In this document: positions 41,630 to 54,100 of the stretch, piece after piece
Numbering within the stretch: position 1 is the stretch's first letter
Layout: each line of letters opens with the position of its first letter
Assembly (NCBI GenBank): GCA_039654915.1
Contig: CM077595.1
Location: 51,429,501-51,493,500, forward strand
Direction of reading: 5' to 3'
Length of the DNA stretch: 64,000 nt
DNA from: Aquilaria yunnanensis
Taxonomy: Eukaryota > Streptophyta > Magnoliopsida > Malvales > Thymelaeaceae
The notes under the pieces: generated by a model
Database searches by the model: none
What the model saw: only the letters and a program-made list of their open reading frames with translations
What the model was told of the DNA's origin: nothing
Made by a program: the position numbers and the translations under genes

Positions 41630-42520
41630 TACCCAATATGAGGAAGTAGAAAAGTTAGCCTCTATAACAAGAATACCTGAAGTGGAAGTCTTACTTCCCT
41701 TTTCCTTAGCAAGTTCTTCAAGATAGATCTTGCAGTTGCGCTTCTAGTGTCCAGGTTGCATACAATGGAAGCACTCCCCTTCCTTTGCCACACCACCCTT
41801 TGGTTTCAGTACAGCTGAAGAAGAACTAGCATTGGACTTTCCATTAGCTTTATCCTTCTTCTTGTTGGCTTTTCCCTTTCCCTTGCCCTTTTGAACCATT
41901 AAAATGGGCTTAGCCTTCTTAAGGTTTTGCTCAGCAGTTCTCAACATGTTGAGCAATTCAGGGAGGGACTTGTCAAGGTCGTTCATGTTATAGTTCATGA
42001 CGAACTGACTGTAGCTTTCAGGCAACGATTGCAGGACTACATCAATAGCCAACTCTTTCTGAAGAGCAAATCCCAAATTCTCAAGATTCTCAATGTACCC
42101 AATCATCTTGAGCACATGAGGACCCACGGGACTTCCCTCAGACATCTTGCACTGAAACAATGCCTTAGAGGTCTCAAACCTCTAATGCCTAGCTTGGTCT
42201 TGGAAAAGCATTTTGAGATGTTTGATCATATCGAACGCCCCCATGTTCTCATGTTGCTTCTGAAGCTCAGATTCCATGGTAATAAGCATGAGGCATGCAC
42301 CATCCAAAGCATCATCAGAATGCCTCTTGTGAGCATCCCTTTCAGCTCTTGGAGAAGTGGCAACAGGCTCATTCAGAATGGGCTGCTCTAGGACGTAAGC
42401 CTTTCTCTCTTGTTTGAGGACTATCCTCAAGTTTCAGTACCATTTGAGAAAGTTGGTCCCATTCAATTTTTCCTTCTCAAGGATCGATCGCAACGAAAGT
42501 GTCAATGTGTTTTGTGCCAT
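41630..42520 (-). pseudogene. Decayed copia gag (A2)
   Basis: The start codon is at 42520. Three in-frame stops are seen: TGA for an Arg near 42433, TAG for a Glu near 42182, and TAG for the Trp after the zinc-knuckle His near 41744. The knuckle also has Lys to Met (CFHCMQPGH). No frameshift is seen: gag and pol are in register here, which shows that the A1 frameshift is a later change in A1. Confidence 0.92.
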
Positions 42521-44015
42521 GGTTATCTACAACAGTAAATATGCAGTGTAAGAGTCATGTATTTTAATTCATTTAATAAGGACTTTTATTAAACGATACT
42601 CCCACTATTTTCCTCAAAACAATAACCCTCGATATTATTTCAGAACACCTCGGCGCTAAGGTATTCTAGTGGGCCAAGATCCATATTTGACCACAACCTG
42701 AGTCAGCTTTGGCTTTTCTCTCAAGTTACAGCTATTTAGGTAGGCAACTCCTTACCAATTGCATCCCATGCAACTCTTGGATAGTTGGGTGAACAACACG
42801 TGTCCAAGCTCATCTCATGAACTTAAGCCCAACTTTATGCCTCTAAGTCCCTAATCCTATTAGGATGACTTAGTTAAGTCGAACCCAAAGTTAGCAGTTT
42901 AGATATCACTATTATCCCATCGCGCCTTACCAAGATGAACATAGGTGCTTATGTTGATCAAAGTCTTGACGAGTGCCAACATTTGGAAGGCATCACATTT
43001 AATGACTTAATATTTGTTTGAGGGATTTTTTCTTTTGATCTCACCAATTTGTTATATCTGGTTGTTTTATACATGCATCACATACAAATATAAAACATGC
43101 ATCTCATGCTTACAAGAAATAAACGTGACATGGTTATAGCCCAATCTATGCGATATTCTCAAGCCAATGAGAATATCATAAAAGCCTAAGAAAAGAAAAA
43201 GGTCTTCACAAGCTCCTTCTCTTCCTTTCTTGGTTGCCCTTTTGTTGTCACCTCCTTGGACATACCACCTTGGATGATCCCATAATGCACCATTACATCA
43301 ACAATAGAAACCTCGAGTTACTTTCGAGGGGAGTAAGGTGAGAAGACAATGTACAATGAGAATGATAAGAAAAAGCATGACTCGCAGGCCGTATTTACAA
43401 GTACAACCAATCAAGGGCTATAACCATGCACCATGCTTCAAACACCAATCAACATATCATGTCAAATCTCATTCAACAAAGATGCAAGCCAATTTTCGCG
43501 CATTGATTAACCAGTTTTTATTTATGTGGCGCTTTGCATACGGCGGTCCCACTGGCCGGTCAACGGGCGGTGGTTCTGCTGACCGGTTAGCAGACGGGGT
43601 CAAGGGGAGCCGCCCTTGTGGGGGGCGTGGGGGGCAGCGCCCCCCAGCACCAAAAATTGTCTTACAATTGCTTAGCCTGAAATCTTCTATTTCGAGCAAG
43701 TAGGCACCCAGAGACTCCTCCATTCAAGCCACCAAAAATACCTTACTTTCAGTGCCCGAATAGGCCGAATCCGAACCAAGCTAGGATTTTTTGCAACTAT
43801 TGCAAGAATCCTACTCCATATAGGTATCTCATACCATTCAATTTCGGGTTAATCTCATTAACCAATTAGTGTCGTTTCTTCATATACGTCATATGTTCAT
43901 TACGAGTTCCGGTTTCATGGATCATGAATCAATCTAATTAATCATGGCAGAAAAGCAACCGAACACATAACATCATGCGATCCAACATCAATCCCGATTT
44001 AGGGTTTCACCAGTA
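42521..44015 (-). other. A2 untranslated leader
   Basis: It is colinear with the A1 leader apart from small indels and substitutions (for example about 20 bp lost near 42948). It includes the G/C-rich island at 43545-43660. No gene is seen. Confidence 0.75.
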
Positions 44016-44027
44016 GCTCTGATACCA
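44016..44027 (-). promoter_or_regulatory. Primer-binding site, tRNA-Met (A2)
   Basis: TGGTATCAGAGC on the minus strand, intact despite the decay of the element. Confidence 0.92.
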
Positions 44028-44028
44028 C

Positions 44029-45387
44029 TGATGGGTTGTGGGAGCCAAATAGCGCAGCGGAATTTAACCAAAACCCTCCAGGATCCAAGTGAAACGGGGT
44101 AAACCGGGTGTTCGAAAATTTTCATACCTAATTTTCGGTTGAGATCTCTCACTCAACTATAGAGTCGAATCACAAAACCTGAACAGTTGATGTGTTCAGG
44201 CTCTCTATGGTATCCACACGAGCCCCTCGGGATCACCACGCTTCCACCACGTCCCGGCAGATGCATTTCTCTTCCGCTCGTAGTGCTAGCTTGCGTCCTC
44301 CAAGGAATTGCAAAAGAAGAGTGCGGCTGTCCTTTTGGGAGGCCCGCAATGAGACCTGTGAATTTCTCACTAGAAGTTGTATTTATAGTGAGACTCAACT
44401 TCCAGGCCTAATGGGTTTCAAAGCCCTAATCCAATTAGGATTTAATTTCGGGCTTAATAATGGCTCAACTCTTAGGCCCATTATTAATACGAAATTAAAG
44501 TGAAACCATAACCCAAATAATTAGCCCATGCACTCTAATGATCAAATAGCTCTATGTGTGCGACCCAATAGGCTCTTGCCATGTTGGCAATGATCATAAA
44601 TCACATTTATGATCATAAGTAATGAGCAGTGTCTAGCAACACATCATTGCTACCCAAGTGACAAGATTGTTGATGATTCGACTAAACCTTTATGATCATC
44701 ACCGATATATGCCATTGTCCCTTTGTCCAAGATATCAAGACTAAGCACGAGACATGGAATGTGTCACTCTCTTATAGCCCAATCTTTGGTTTCTTGATTA
44801 CCGAGTAGACGAACTTAAACTGATGACATTGATATCGTATATCAACTCATCCGAGCATGGCCATGCATTTTCTAAGTCTCACTCTATCAAAGGGCCCGAA
44901 GATATCACTCCCGTTACATAGGAGGGACGAATCCAATCTTGATCATACAAATCCCTCTGCATGATATATGACATACCCAATGACATCCTTCAAGTTCACT
45001 CAGTTACGAGCAACAAAAGAAAGTATCAAAGTATGTGACTCACATGTAGGGAACCTTGATGATCTTAGGTCGAAGGACTACATATACCATGATCACTATG
45101 AGAATTACTTATGACACTCATATAACGATCCATGAAGTGTCCTCATGGTGTGTCGGTCCAGTACACAAGTTCTCCAACTTGTACCCATATGTAGACTACA
45201 TATCTCATATTAGTCTCTACATATGCTAGTCATTATGTATTATTGCAACCCGCTCCACAATAATACTAGACTAGGGACGTTTAAGAATATCATTATTCTA
45301 GGGTTACAATTATGTTTATTACGTTACGCAAAAACAAAACAACAAACATAATTGCTGGATTAATGCCTCAATAAAATATCATGACTC
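44029..45387 (-). repeat. A2 5' LTR, truncated
   Basis: The CA-side end is at 44029 (TGATGGG in the + reading, usual TGTTGGG). The other end is lost: similarity stops at 45387 (CATGACTC), about 50 bp short of the expected TGTTAG terminus. It carries many substitutions relative to A1. Confidence 0.92.
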
Positions 45388-45818
45388 CTCTTAACACATA
45401 AAAGGAGGACCTATCAATAATCATGAAATTTCTCCATGTAAGACTTAGCTTACATCTAACATAGGCTAGGATGTATGAATGGTCATACAAACTGAATGCA
45501 CCAAAGCATTGAATCTTGATTACTCATAATCAAGGCGACCATAAAAGCTAAAGTGTCATGTGTTGGAGCATGACTCCCACTTAAATGTATCATTCACTTA
45601 AGTTTCATTTAAGTCTTTAGCCAGTCTCATCCTTAATCTTACACAAAGATCAAGGGCGGATGACTTGTGTCAGAAAGTTATCCTCTGCCTATGTTTGACA
45701 TGTTCATTTGTTCGTTGTGTTTCATAAAATTGAACTGAGTATTTCATAAAATAATCGGTATTATTTCAAAGAAATACATAACATGTGTGACACCAAAGAG
45801 GTAAAGTACATCCAACAT
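45388..45818 (-). other. B5 3' untranslated region
   Basis: 430 bp after the RNase H end. I see no family B LTR start and no certain PPT; GGTCCTCCTTTTATG-type sequence near 45410 is not purine-rich enough to call. No gene is seen. Confidence 0.55.
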
Positions 45819-48800
45819 TCACAATCTTCTAAGACCCATTGGTCTAACATGTCGAGCAAATACAAGTGGTGGCAATGGCTTAGTGAAAAGATCTGCCACC
45901 ATCAGGTTTGTAGAAATGTACTCAATCCTAACTTCACCCTCTTCAATTGCATCCCGCACAAAGTTATATTTCATGCTAATGTGCTTGGTTTTTCCATGGT
46001 AATTGGGGTCCTTGGTATAAGCCATGGCCGCCATACTATCACTGTAAATAGTAATAGGTTTCTCAATAGAAACCCTGGACTCCAAATTTTTAGGAAATAA
46101 CCTAGCCAAAGGGCTTCTTGTACAGCTGAGGCACATGAAACAAATTCAACCTTCATTGTGGACAATGCTGTACAAGTTTGCTTCTTACTACACCAAGTAG
46201 TAGCCCCACCATTTAGCATGAAAATATACCCAGATGTAGACTTGCTGGAGTCTCTATCTCCTACCCAATCAGCATCAGAATAGCCACGTAAACCAAGGTC
46301 TTTACCTTGGTAACAAAGCAATAATCCTTAGTACCCTTGAGGTACCTTAGGATCCTCTTGACACTCTTCCAATGCTCCAGACCAGGGTTGGAAGAATATC
46401 TTGCCAGAAGTCCAACCGCTTGGCTGATGTCTGGCCTTGTACATAACATGGCATACATCAAGCTACCAATGGCACTTAGGTAGGAGACCTGAGCCATCTC
46501 TTCCTTCTCCTTTGGAGTCTTAGGACACAAGTCCTCTCCAATCTTGCAACCATATGCAAGAGGTGTACTCATGGGCTTTGCGTTTGTTAAGTTGAACCTT
46601 GCAAGAATCTTATCAATATAAGGCTATTGGGAAAGGGCCAACAGCCTTGCCTTCTATCCCCCAGGATTTTAACCCCTAGGATAAAGGCCGCCTCTCCCAT
46701 GTCCTTCATGTCAAAGGTGGAAGACAACCATCTCTTGATGGTACTTAACAACACAAGCCCATTACTTGCAATCAGTATATCATCTACATATAGAGTCAAT
46801 ACTGCAAAACTAGACCCAGAAGAGTACAAGTATACACAATGGTCTTCATGCATCATCACAAAGCCATAGCTGGTGATTGCATGGTGAAACTTCAAGTACC
46901 ACTGTCTTGAAGCTTGCTTAAGACCATAGATAGACTTCTTCAGTCTACATACCTTGTCCTCTTGACCATTTTGGACAAACCCCTCAGGTTGTCTCATATA
47001 TATCTCCTCACTCAAATCACCATTGAGAAAGGCGGTCTTTACATCCATCTGATGTAACTCTAGGTCTAGAGTTGCCACGATGGCAAGTAATATCCTGATG
47101 GAAGTGAATTTTACAACAGGGGAGAAGGTGTCTTTGAAATCAACACCCTCCTTCTGTGTAAAACCCTTGGCCACCAAACGGGCCTTGTATCTTTCGATAC
47201 TTCCATCAGAGTTCACCTTGATCTTGAGAACCCACTTGTTCCCAATTGCCTTACGACCTGGAGGAAGATCACTTAGCTCCCAAACCCCATTGAGATGCAT
47301 TGAATGCAACTCATCCTTCATTGCATTTAGCCACTCTTCCCTCTGTGCACCCTCAAGAGCCTCCTTAATGTTACTTGGCTCATCTATCTCAGATGCAACT
47401 AATTTTGCCTCACTATCCAAGATCCATCATTCTTTAGGTGGTCCAAATTTCCTCATTGATCTTCTCAATGTAGGCTGAGATGGAGGCATCTCATGCCCCA
47501 TCTCTTGAGGCTCAGCATTTTGCTCTTGAGTATCCTCAACTCCCTCTTGAACAAAACCTTCCTCTTGGAGGTCTTGCTCATGTTGGTCCACAACAACAGC
47601 AATTTCTGGAGCGATTGCTCCATGTGGTTGAGGTACTCGCTCTAGAGTAGGTGCATGTGTCCCAGGTGTCCTTATGACACTTGGTTGATCCTCATCTAGG
47701 ATCTGGCTTAATGAGGTTAAGTCACCACGCTCACCAACTTTGGAGAACTCATCCTTCACAAGTTAGCATTCCTTGCATCAAAGATGTTCCCAATTTTGTG
47801 ACTTATATCCAAGAACACATAACCCCTAGATTGTTCAGCATAACCAAGGAAGGCACACCTCCTCCCTCTTGGACCCAACTTTCCCAAAGGATGCTCCGTT
47901 ATGTGAACATAAGCCAAACAACCCCAAGGGCGTAAATATCTTAGATTAGGATTTTTCTTCTTCCATAACTCATATGGAGAAGAGTTCACATTCTTGGTGG
48001 GTACTCTATTAAAGACATGAACTGCACATAACAGTGCATCACTCCAATAAGTGATGTCTAAGTTGGCCTTTGCCATCATGGAACGTACCATGTCCATAAG
48101 AGTTCTATTCTTCCTCTCGGACACTCCATTTTGTTGGGGTGTCCAAGGAAGAGTGAACTCCCTTTCAATACCCTTCAAGTCACAAAATGCCTTGAATGCA
48201 TTTGATGTATACTCTCCACCCCTATCTGTCCTCAAGGACTTAACCTTCTTACCTACTTGGTTCTCAACCAAGTGTACATACTTCTCAAAGCATGCTAAGG
48301 CCTCTGCCTTGTTTCTTAGTAGGTAGATGTGGGTGAATCGAGTGTAATCATCTGTGAATGTGATGAAATACTTGAATCCATTTCTAGATTCAACCCTCAT
48401 TGGCCCATATAGGTCAGAGTGAACTAAACTTAGTGCCTCACCTCTCCTAGTTGCTTTGCCAAAAGGCTTTCTTGTGGCTTTGCCCTCTAGGCATGATTGG
48501 CAACTTGGAAGGACAACCTTGGTCAAGGAACCTAGCAAGCCACTCTTGGCTAGCTTGTCCATTCTATCTTGACCAATATGACCTAACCTCTCATGCCATC
48601 TTATTTCATTTGTGACCTCTGTCACATAGCAACTAGGACTTGCAACAGAATGGTTAGTTGGCTTCAACTCATAAAGCCCATTATAAACTGAACAAGTGCA
48701 TACTATTCGACCATCTTTAATAATAGACACATTATTATTAAAGAAATTAAAGCAATAATTGTACTTCAATATACAACTTATAGAAATCAAATTTCTAGAA

Positions 48801-49036
48801 ATGTTTGGTACATATAATACATCAATTAGATACAAATATCCAATATCCACAGGAATTTTACATGTTCCTATGCCTTCTACTTCCAGCCTGGCATCATTCC
48901 CCACTGAAATGTGCTTAGCTCCTTTTGAGAGCTTCCTGTAGGCCACAAACCAGGACCTGTCCCGGGCTATGTGGTCTGTTGCTCCCGAGTCTACAATCCA
49001 CAAAGAATTGCACTCAGTTAGTAATGTACATGACAC
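45819..49036 (-). pseudogene. pol: Copia pol, family B, with frameshifts and a stop
   Basis: The protease site DSG lies near residue 16 of the first open block (IVDSGATDH). The integrase zinc finger (WHERLGHI, CQSC) and triad (HSDLYGP, RTDRGGEY, SERKNRT) are intact in 47756-49036. RT follows in 46587-47759, with QMDVKTAFLNG and YVDD. RNase H follows in 45819-46572 (GYSDADW, then YSDSMAA, and the end DLFTKPL). Breaks: a frameshift near 47757, a TGA at about 47427, and frameshifts near 46660, 46310 and 46100. No single open pol remains. It would have been the replication and integration enzyme of family B. Confidence 0.93.
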
Positions 49037-49237
49037 AACATGTACAATGGAAGTAGAAGGGTATGTATGTACCTTGGGTGGACCCTTGCAATCTTTTGCA
49101 AAGTGTCTTTTATGCCCACAGTTGAAGCACTTTAGCTTTATTATGTCCCTCTTCTTCTTGAACTTTTTCTTGGAAGCAGGACCTTTTCCCTTGCCCTTTC
49201 CCAGTCTTCCTCTCCCACCATTCTTCTTCCATCCCTT

Positions 49238-49870
49238 CTAGATAGAAGATGAGGCAACATATGCCCTAGAATGGTCCTTGAGGGCCATTACTTCAGTCTC
49301 AAGGAGGAGGTGACGAGCAATGTCATCAAATGACATTATTTGAGGGTTATGGCATAAGTTGACCTTCATCAACTGCCATTCCTCATCGGGCAAGGAACGG
49401 ATTATTGCTTGCACTTGTTGCTCATTCGTGAGCACATGCCCTGCTGTCTTGAGTTGGTGGATCATGCGTGACATTTCACACAAGTGAGCACACATAGAGT
49501 GATCAGCACGCTTCACATAATTCTCAAACCTGAGAATCATTGAGCGTTGTTTCTCTACAGAAACATCTCCATACTTGGCCTTGACTGAGTCCCATATGGC
49601 CTTGGCCCCCTCAAGCATGGAGAATTCCACCATAATCTTATCCACCATAGTGGAGAGGAGAGTGACTCTACACATAGAGTTCTTCTTTAGGAATACCTCA
49701 TAGGCAGTCCTATCCTGTCCTTTAGCAAGAGGCATGATCTCTTGAGTGAGCACATCAAGAGTATCTTGTTCAGTTAAAATGAATTTGACCTTCTGTTGCC
49801 AAATTGAATAGTTTTCACCATCCAATTTGAGGTCACGGTTTAATTCTGCAACTATATTCTTACAAGCCAT
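49238..49870 (-). pseudogene. gag: Copia gag, family B, premature stop before knuckle
   Basis: 210 residues starting MACKNIVAELNRDLKLDG, with the copia gag pattern YSIWQQKVKFIL, AKYGDVSVEKQRSM, CAHLCEMSRMIHQLKTAGHV and IIRSLPDEEWQLMKVNL. A TAG at 49238-49240 ends it. The same frame continues downstream with a basic stretch and a full CCHC knuckle (CFNCGHKRHFAKDC, about 49085-49128) and joins the protease at 49036 without a frameshift. So gag-pol was one frame, cut here by one stop. Confidence 0.93.
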
Positions 49871-50126
49871 CTACATTGACGCAATTCACATGTTTTAGTT
49901 CAATTTACACAACAAGACTCAACAAAGCAACATGTGTATGAAACAACTTCCAACATGCTCATATATGGCAAAAGAGATGCATATAGCATTCAATCAGAAA
50001 TACACAAACATGCCTTCATTGCTTCATACACATATCCTTCATTAGCCTTATCACAATCATACACATATGTATGATCCTAAATAATGCTTACTATATGTAA
50101 CATATACATGTTCATGACCTAGGCTC
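49871..50126 (-). other. B5 leader
   Basis: It matches the leaders of B1 and B2. It stops inside the PBS: only GCTCT of the complementary reading (50123-50127) remains before the LTR interior, so PBS and LTR end were deleted together. Confidence 0.85.
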
Positions 50127-51186
50127 TTCCTTCTTGGTTATGTGTGAAGAAAAGAGGAAGAACATGATCTTGGAGGAGCACCTTGAGGCTTGAATTGAGA
50201 TGAACAATCTCAATGTAAATCCACCCACAATGCTCCCAAAAGGTACTTAATATTTCGGCCTCTAAAGGAAATAGGAGGAGAATAATTTTCTCTCAAGAAA
50301 ATGGAGCAAATGGAGTGCCAAATTCGTGCTTCAAATGGCCAGCCACTAAAGGCTATTTATAGATGACCAAAAGGCACACCTTTACACCAAGAAAGGTGTC
50401 TTTTAAGCCAAAGAACACTTCCTTTGGCTAAGGGTCATGTATGGTGGCGAAAATACGTGTCTTTTAGTCAAGGAACACTTCCTTTGGCCTATAACCACCC
50501 CATAACTACCTTATGGGCGAAAATACATGTCTCTTATTCTTGGTGCAATAACCACCCCAACCACCTCATGGGCGAATATACATGTCTATTCACTCAAGGA
50601 ACACTTCCTTTGGATGAAAGGACATGTTCTTTTAGCCAATAGTCATCTCTTTTGATGAAGAGACATACCTTTACACAAAAGAGGTGTCTCTTGGTGGTTT
50701 TGAGCTAAAAGCAAGGTGAGCTGGCACAAAGCTAGCTCACTATAACTAAGGTCTAGCTCCTAGAGCTGACCTAGAGCTGGAGTTAGCTGCTCTCAGCTGA
50801 AGTGAACTGAAGTCCAGCTACACTCAGCTACCAAAAGCTGAAGTGAGCTGACTTGAGCTAACCTGAGCTGAAGTCCTGCTACTTTGAGCTACTTATAGCT
50901 GAAGTAAGCTGACTTGAGCTGAAGTCTCGCTACATTCAGCTACCAAAAGCTGAAGTGAGTTGACTTGAGCTGAAGTCCAGCTACTTTGAGCTACTTATAG
51001 CTGAAGTGAGCTGACTTGAGCTACTTAGTATGTTATCATAAGATCATAAGATCCTGAAATCTTCAATGGGTATCAGTGATAAAGGGAGCTACTTTTAACT
51101 ACCTTAGATAGCTGTTCAAGCTAGAGTTAGCTCAATGAGCTCAAATCCTATCTTAAAAGGATCTTAGTGCGCCAAGAATTCCAACA
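50127..51186 (-). repeat. B5 5' LTR, lacking its 3' end
   Basis: It starts TGTTGGAATTC at 51186 on the minus strand. The last roughly 240 bp next to the PBS are missing. The TATA box CTATAAATAG is at 50353-50362 and the AGCT-rich U3 at about 50740-51150. A 57-bp foreign block interrupts it at 51024-51080. Confidence 0.93.
51024..51080 (+). other. Filler copied from a family B LTR end plus PBS
   Basis: Within the minus-strand LTR this block reads, on the + strand, as a family B LTR 3' end followed by PBS: TATGTTATCATAAGATCATA, GATCCTGAAATCTTCA, then ATGGGTATCAG. It matches the reverse complement of the B1 end at 14221-14270, including a duplicated ATAAGATC. Other family B LTRs go straight from GAGCTA to AGGGAGCT here. 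Confidence 0.85.
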
Positions 51187-54100
51187 GTTTTCACTTCATT
51201 CCAAACAGGGTGTGAATGTTTCCATTTCATTCCATACAGGTTATGAAAGTTTCCATTTCATTCCAAACAACTTGTGAATGTTTCCATTTCATTCCAAACA
51301 ACTTGTGAACGTTTCCATTTTACTCCAAACAAGTTGTGAATGTTTCCATTTCAATCCAAACAAGTTGTGAATCTTTCCATTTCATTCCAAACAAGTTGTG
51401 ATTGTTCCAATTTCATTCCAAACAGGTTGTGAATATTTTAATTCCATTCCAAACAAGTTTTGAATGTTTCCATTCATTCCAAACTAGTTGTGAATGTTCC
51501 CATTTCATTCCAAATAAGTTGTGAATGTTTGCACGTCATTCCAAAGAAGACTTCATTCCAAACAAGTTGTGAATGTTTCAACTTCATTCCAAACAAGTTT
51601 TGAATGTTTCCACTTCATTCTAAACAAGTTATGAATGTTTCCATTTCATTCGAAACAAGTTGTGAATCCTTCCATTTCATTCCAAAAAAGCTGTGAATGT
51701 TCCAATTTCATTCAAACAGGTTGCGAATGTTTCTTTTTCATCCAAACAAGTTTTGAACGTTTCAATTCATTCCAAACATGTTTTGAATGTTTCCATTTCA
51801 TTCCAAACTAGTTGCGAATGTCCCCATTTCATTCCAAACAAGTTGTGAATGTTTCCATTTCATTCCAAACTAGTTATGAATGTTTCCATTTAATTCCAAA
51901 CAAGTTGGGAATGTTTCCATTTCATTCCAAACAATTTGTGAATGTTTCCATTTCATGCCAAAGAAGTTGTGAATGTTTCCATTTCATTCCAAACAAGATT
52001 TGAAAGTTTCCATTTCATTCCAAACAAGTTGTGAATTTTTCCATTTCGTTCCAAACAAGTTGTGAATGTTTCAATTTCATTATAAAAAGTTGTGAATGGT
52101 TCCATTTCATTACAAACAAGTTTTGACTGTTTCCATTCATTCCAAACAAGTTGTGAATGTTTCCATTTCAATCCAAAATAACTTGTGAATGTTTCCATTT
52201 CATTCCAAACATGTTGTGAATGTTTACACTTCATTCCAAACACATTGTGAATGTTTCCACTTCACTGCAAACATGTTTTGAACATTTTCACTTCATTCCA
52301 AATGGGTTGTGAATGTTTCCATTTCATTCCATACAGGTTTTGAATGTTTCCATTTCATTCCAAACCACTTGTGAATGTTTCCATTTCATTCCACACAAGT
52401 TGTGATTGTTCCAATTTCATTCCAAACAGGTTTTGAATATTTCAATTCCATTCCAAACAAGTTTTGAATGTTTCCATTCATTCCAAACTAGTTGTGAATG
52501 TTTCCATTTCATTCCAAAAAAGTTGTGAATGTTTCCATGTCATTCCAAACAAGACTTCATTCCAAACAAGTTGTGAATGTTTCAACTTTATTCCAAACAA
52601 GTTTTGAATGTTTCCACTTCATTCTAAACAAGTTATGAATGTTTCCATTTCATTCGAAACAAGTTGTGAACCTTTCCATTTCATTCCAAATAAGCTGTGA
52701 ATGTTCCAATTTCATTCCAAACAGGTTGTGAATGTTTCCTTTTCATCCAAACAAGTTTTGAATGTTCCCATTTCATTCCAAACAAGTTGCGAAGGTCCCC
52801 ATTTCATTCCAAACAAGTTGTGAATGTTTCCATTTCATTCCAAACTAGTTGTGAATGTTTCCATTTAATTCCAAACAAGTTGTGAACGTTTCCATTTCAC
52901 TCCAAACAATTTGTGAATGTTTCCATTTCATGCCAAAGAAGTTGTGAATGTTTTCATTTCATTTCAAACAAGTTGTGAATGTTTCCATTTCATTCCAAAC
53001 AAGATTTGAATGTTTCCATTTCATTCCAAACAAGTTGTGAATTTTTCCATTTCATTCCAAACAAGTCGTGAATGTTTCAATTTCATTCCAAAAAAGTTGT
53101 GAATGGTTCCATTTCATTCCAAACAAGTTGTGATTTTTCCAATTTCATTCCAAACAGCTTGTGAATATTTCAATTCCCTTCCAAACAAGTTTTAAATGTT
53201 TCCATTCATTCCAAACTAGTTGTGAATGTTCCCATTTCATTCCAAAAAAGTTGTGAATGTTTCCACGTCATTCCAAACAAGACTTCATTCCAAACAAGTT
53301 GTGAATGTTTCAACTTCATTCCAAACAAGTTTTGAATGTTTCCACTTCATTCTAAACAAGTTATGAATGTTTCCATTTCATTCGAAACAAGTTGTGAATC
53401 TTTCCATTTCATTCCAAATAAGCTGTGAATGTTCAAATTTCATTCCAAACAAGTTGTGAATGTTTCCTTTTCATCCAAACAAGTTTTGAATGTTTCAATT
53501 CATTCCAAACAAGTTTTGAATGTTTCCATTTCATTCCAAACTAGTTGCGAAGGTCCCCATTTCCTTCGAAACAAGTTGTGAATGTTTCCATTTCATTCCA
53601 AACAAGTTGTGATTGTTCCAATTTCATTCCAAACAGGTTGTGAATATTTCAATTCCATTGCAAACAAGTTTTGAAAGTTTCCATTCATTCCAAACTAGTT
53701 GTGAATGTTCCAATTTCATTCCAAAAAAGTTGTGACTGTTTCCACGTCATTCCAAACAAGACTTCATTCCAAACAAGTTGTGAATGTTTCAACTTCATTC
53801 CAAACAAGTTTTGAATGTTTCCACTTCATTCTAAACAAGTTATGAATGTTTCCATTTCATTCGAAACAAGTTGTGAATCTTTCCATTTCATTCCAAATAA
53901 CCTGTGAATGTTCCAATTTCATTCCAAACAAGTTGTGAATGTTTCCTTTTCATCCGAACAAGTTTTGAATGTTTCAATTCATTCCAAACAAGTTTTGAAT
54001 GTTTCCATTTCATTCCAAACTAGTTACGAAGGTCCCCATTTCATTCCAAACAAGTTGTGAATGTTTCCATTTCATTCCAAACTAGTTGTGAATGTTTCCA

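Larger units (their letters stand above)
38237..45387. mobile_element. Old rearranged Ty1/copia element, family A (copy A2)
   Basis: It holds a + strand LTR piece (38237-39487), then minus-strand internal sequence from mid-RT to leader (39489-44028), then a minus-strand 5' LTR (44029-45387). The 3' half of RT, RNase H and the proper 3' LTR are missing, and an inverted LTR piece has taken their place. Many stops interrupt gag and pol. No TSD is seen; the left end abuts satellite and the right end abuts family B 3' UTR. Confidence 0.9.
45388..51186 (-). mobile_element. Decayed Ty1/copia element, family B (copy B5)
   Basis: This is the only family B copy here with coding regions: 5' LTR (truncated), leader, gag, pol and part of the 3' UTR. 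The 3' LTR is missing at the A2 junction. The PBS and the last part of the 5' LTR are deleted. The order integrase, RT, RNase H marks it as Ty1/copia. Its proteins differ clearly from family A (DSG rather than DTG protease). Confidence 0.92.
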
